From: Candidatus Hydrogenedentota bacterium
Lineage (GTDB): Bacteria > Hydrogenedentota > Hydrogenedentia > Hydrogenedentales > CAITNO01
Direction: 5' to 3'
Assembly: GCA_903902895.1 (NCBI GenBank)
Contig: CAIUWO010000617.1
Location: 1-52,819 of the forward strand
Length of the DNA stretch: 52,819 nucleotides
Position numbers and translations under genes: made by a program. Within the stretch, counting starts at the first letter, position 1. Each line of letters starts with the position of its first letter. This document shows, one piece after another, positions 51,831 through 52,819 of this stretch. The notes beneath the pieces were generated by a model, which was given only the letters and a program-made list of their open reading frames with translations, was not told the origin of the DNA and searched no databases.

Positions 51831-52298
51831 CCGGTGCCTCCCGGGCAAATTCGGCACAGACTGCGATTGATTCGCATGAGGCTGCGGGCGAAGCAGATTG
51901 CTTGGCTTCGCTGCCACTAAAGTTCAGGTCTTTGGGAACTGCGGAAGCATGCATGTGCCACCGCACGCGTCATTTCGCAATGGGAAACCCGGGAACGCTT
52001 CCCCGAATACGTGCGAACAATACCCTCGGCTCAGAAAGGGTGTTGACGCAAACAGAGTACGCGCGGAGCCAACGTCTTGGTTGTGGTTCTTGCCGCCCGA
52101 TGGCGTATCGCGCTCTGACCGGCCAACCCTGCTAGCCAACCCGCGTGCAGACGTTGGGGCGGAAACTCGTAGTCTGGTTTTCCAAGGAGAATCGGGACGC
52201 CCAAATCTAGTATGGTGTTCCTCGAATGCTTATCCGGAACATCCCATGGCCCAGATTTTGCGCTGAAATGCGACGGTGCACCAGGAAACCCAGAAACG
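51831..52298. other. Gene-free interval, 468 bp
   Basis: A + frame at 51898-52266 has no SD, no family likeness and unusual residue use, so no gene is called. No hairpin or repeat stands out. Confidence 0.4.
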
Positions 52299-52819
52299 AT
52301 GAAAAAACTGCTAACGCTGATTATAGTTCTGTTCTTGGGCGCGACCGCGGCCTTTGCCGCGCCGAAGGCCAGTGTCGTCTGGCTGGATGACTTGGAGATT
52401 CAGGCCTACAGCGAGGGAATACGTCCGGTTCAGGCAAAGACCAACTACACGCATGACACGATGCGCGTGAAGGGCAGCGCCTATACACGGGGTGTGGGCG
52501 TGCAGTCTGTCAGTGTGCTTTCCTTCCGTTTGGACGGCAACGCCACCCGGTTTACGGCGTTGGTCGGTGTGGATGACACGGCCAACCGTTCCGTGCCGGT
52601 GACCTTCTATGTGATTGCCGACAAGAAGGTGCTCTTCGACAGCGGGAAGATGCGCGTCGGCGATGTGCCCAAGCCTGTTGACGTGGACCTCACGGGCATT
52701 AAGCAACTGGGACTGCTCGTGACGGACAAGGTGGGCGGCATCAGAAACAACCGGACCTACTCCAACTGGGCCAATGCCCAATTGGTCATGGTTGAGGGTA
52801 AAGTGCCGGTTCCGCAGCC
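52299..52819 (+). CDS. Secreted NPCBM/NEW2-domain protein (3' end off window)
   Basis: At least 173 residues, continuing past the edge. Signal peptide MKKLLTLIIVLFLGATAAFA. The NPCBM fold is seen in VWLDDLEIQAYSEGIRPVQ, YTRGVGVQSVSVLSFRLDG, FTALVGVDDTAN, VTFYVIADKKVLFDSGKMR and LGLLVTDKVGGIRNNRTYSNWANAQLVM. NPCBM domains bind carbohydrate and usually sit next to a glycoside hydrolase catalytic domain, which may lie beyond the window. AGGAAA precedes the ATG. Confidence 0.85.
   Translation, partial: MKKLLTLIIVLFLGATAAFAAPKASVVWLDDLEIQAYSEGIRPVQAKTNYTHDTMRVKGSAYTRGVGVQSVSVLSFRLDGNATRFTALVGVDDTANRSVPVTFYVIADKKVLFDSGKMRVGDVPKPVDVDLTGIKQLGLLVTDKVGGIRNNRTYSNWANAQLVMVEGKVPVPQ

Noticed and set aside
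51898..52266. 122-codon + frame between the lipoprotein and NPCBM genes
   Set aside because: No SD, no known motif, irregular residue use.

Overview
The window looks like a piece of a GC-rich bacterial chromosome. Gene content points to a free-living, glycan-degrading lineage of the Planctomycetes/Verrucomicrobia/Lentisphaerae or Candidatus Hydrogenedentota kind. The clues are Tat-exported Gfo/Idh/MocA oxidoreductases, a Tat-exported sugar-phosphate-isomerase-like TIM barrel, ThuA and DUF6807 (PmoA-like) proteins, beta-helix polysaccharide lyase/hydrolase-like secreted proteins, an NPCBM-domain protein, a papain-like surface protease, and many dispersed palindromic repeats. The phylum is an inference from content; no 16S rRNA is present.

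Layout. 1-9.1 kb holds secreted and surface proteins: a kelch-propeller/Ig protein running off the left edge, a C1A protease with a C-terminal anchor, two beta-helix enzymes and an NTF2-like protein. 9.2-10.8 kb is a compact type II restriction-modification pair (HNH nuclease and C5-cytosine methyltransferase) in AT-richer DNA. 11.5-15.6 kb has pilT convergent with an O-antigen-ligase/TPR protein. 15.7-21.1 kb has a small membrane protein, a ThuA protein, an IS200-like (RAYT) transposase between inverted hairpin modules, and a three-gene sugar-catabolism operon on the minus strand. 21.2-26.5 kb has a vWA lipoprotein with a coupled Cys-rich membrane peptide, then a FecCD/BtuCD-type metal-chelate or cobalamin ABC transporter. 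26.5-31 kb has an SGNH hydrolase, an unrecognised Tat-exported protein and an iron-dependent alcohol dehydrogenase. 31.4-34.9 kb is a deoxynucleotide operon (thyX-nrdJ) preceded by two pairs of NrdR-box-like sequences. 34.9-39 kb has comEC, a transposase remnant, tRNA-Leu(CAG) and a PP2C phosphatase. 39.1-43 kb is a BlaI/M56 (BlaR1-like) sensor pair. 43.4-47.5 kb has a HicB-like protein, another Gfo/Idh/MocA oxidoreductase and a YfhO-like membrane protein. 47.8-50.2 kb is the housekeeping operon aroF-scpB-rluB. The right end has a lipoprotein and a partial NPCBM protein.

How the parts fit. The thyX-nrdJ operon makes dTMP (flavin-dependent) and deoxynucleotides (B12-dependent). Its promoter carries a twin NrdR-box arrangement. 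The ABC transporter at 23.6-26.4 kb could supply cobalamin, though this is only an inference. The secreted beta-helix, DUF6807, epimerase and oxidoreductase proteins form a plausible carbohydrate-processing complement.

The most unusual signal is the density and variety of intergenic palindromes. It includes a three-hairpin module present four times, in two inverted pairs, one of which brackets a RAYT gene. Compensatory base changes in two of its three stems indicate that the folded form is what is conserved.
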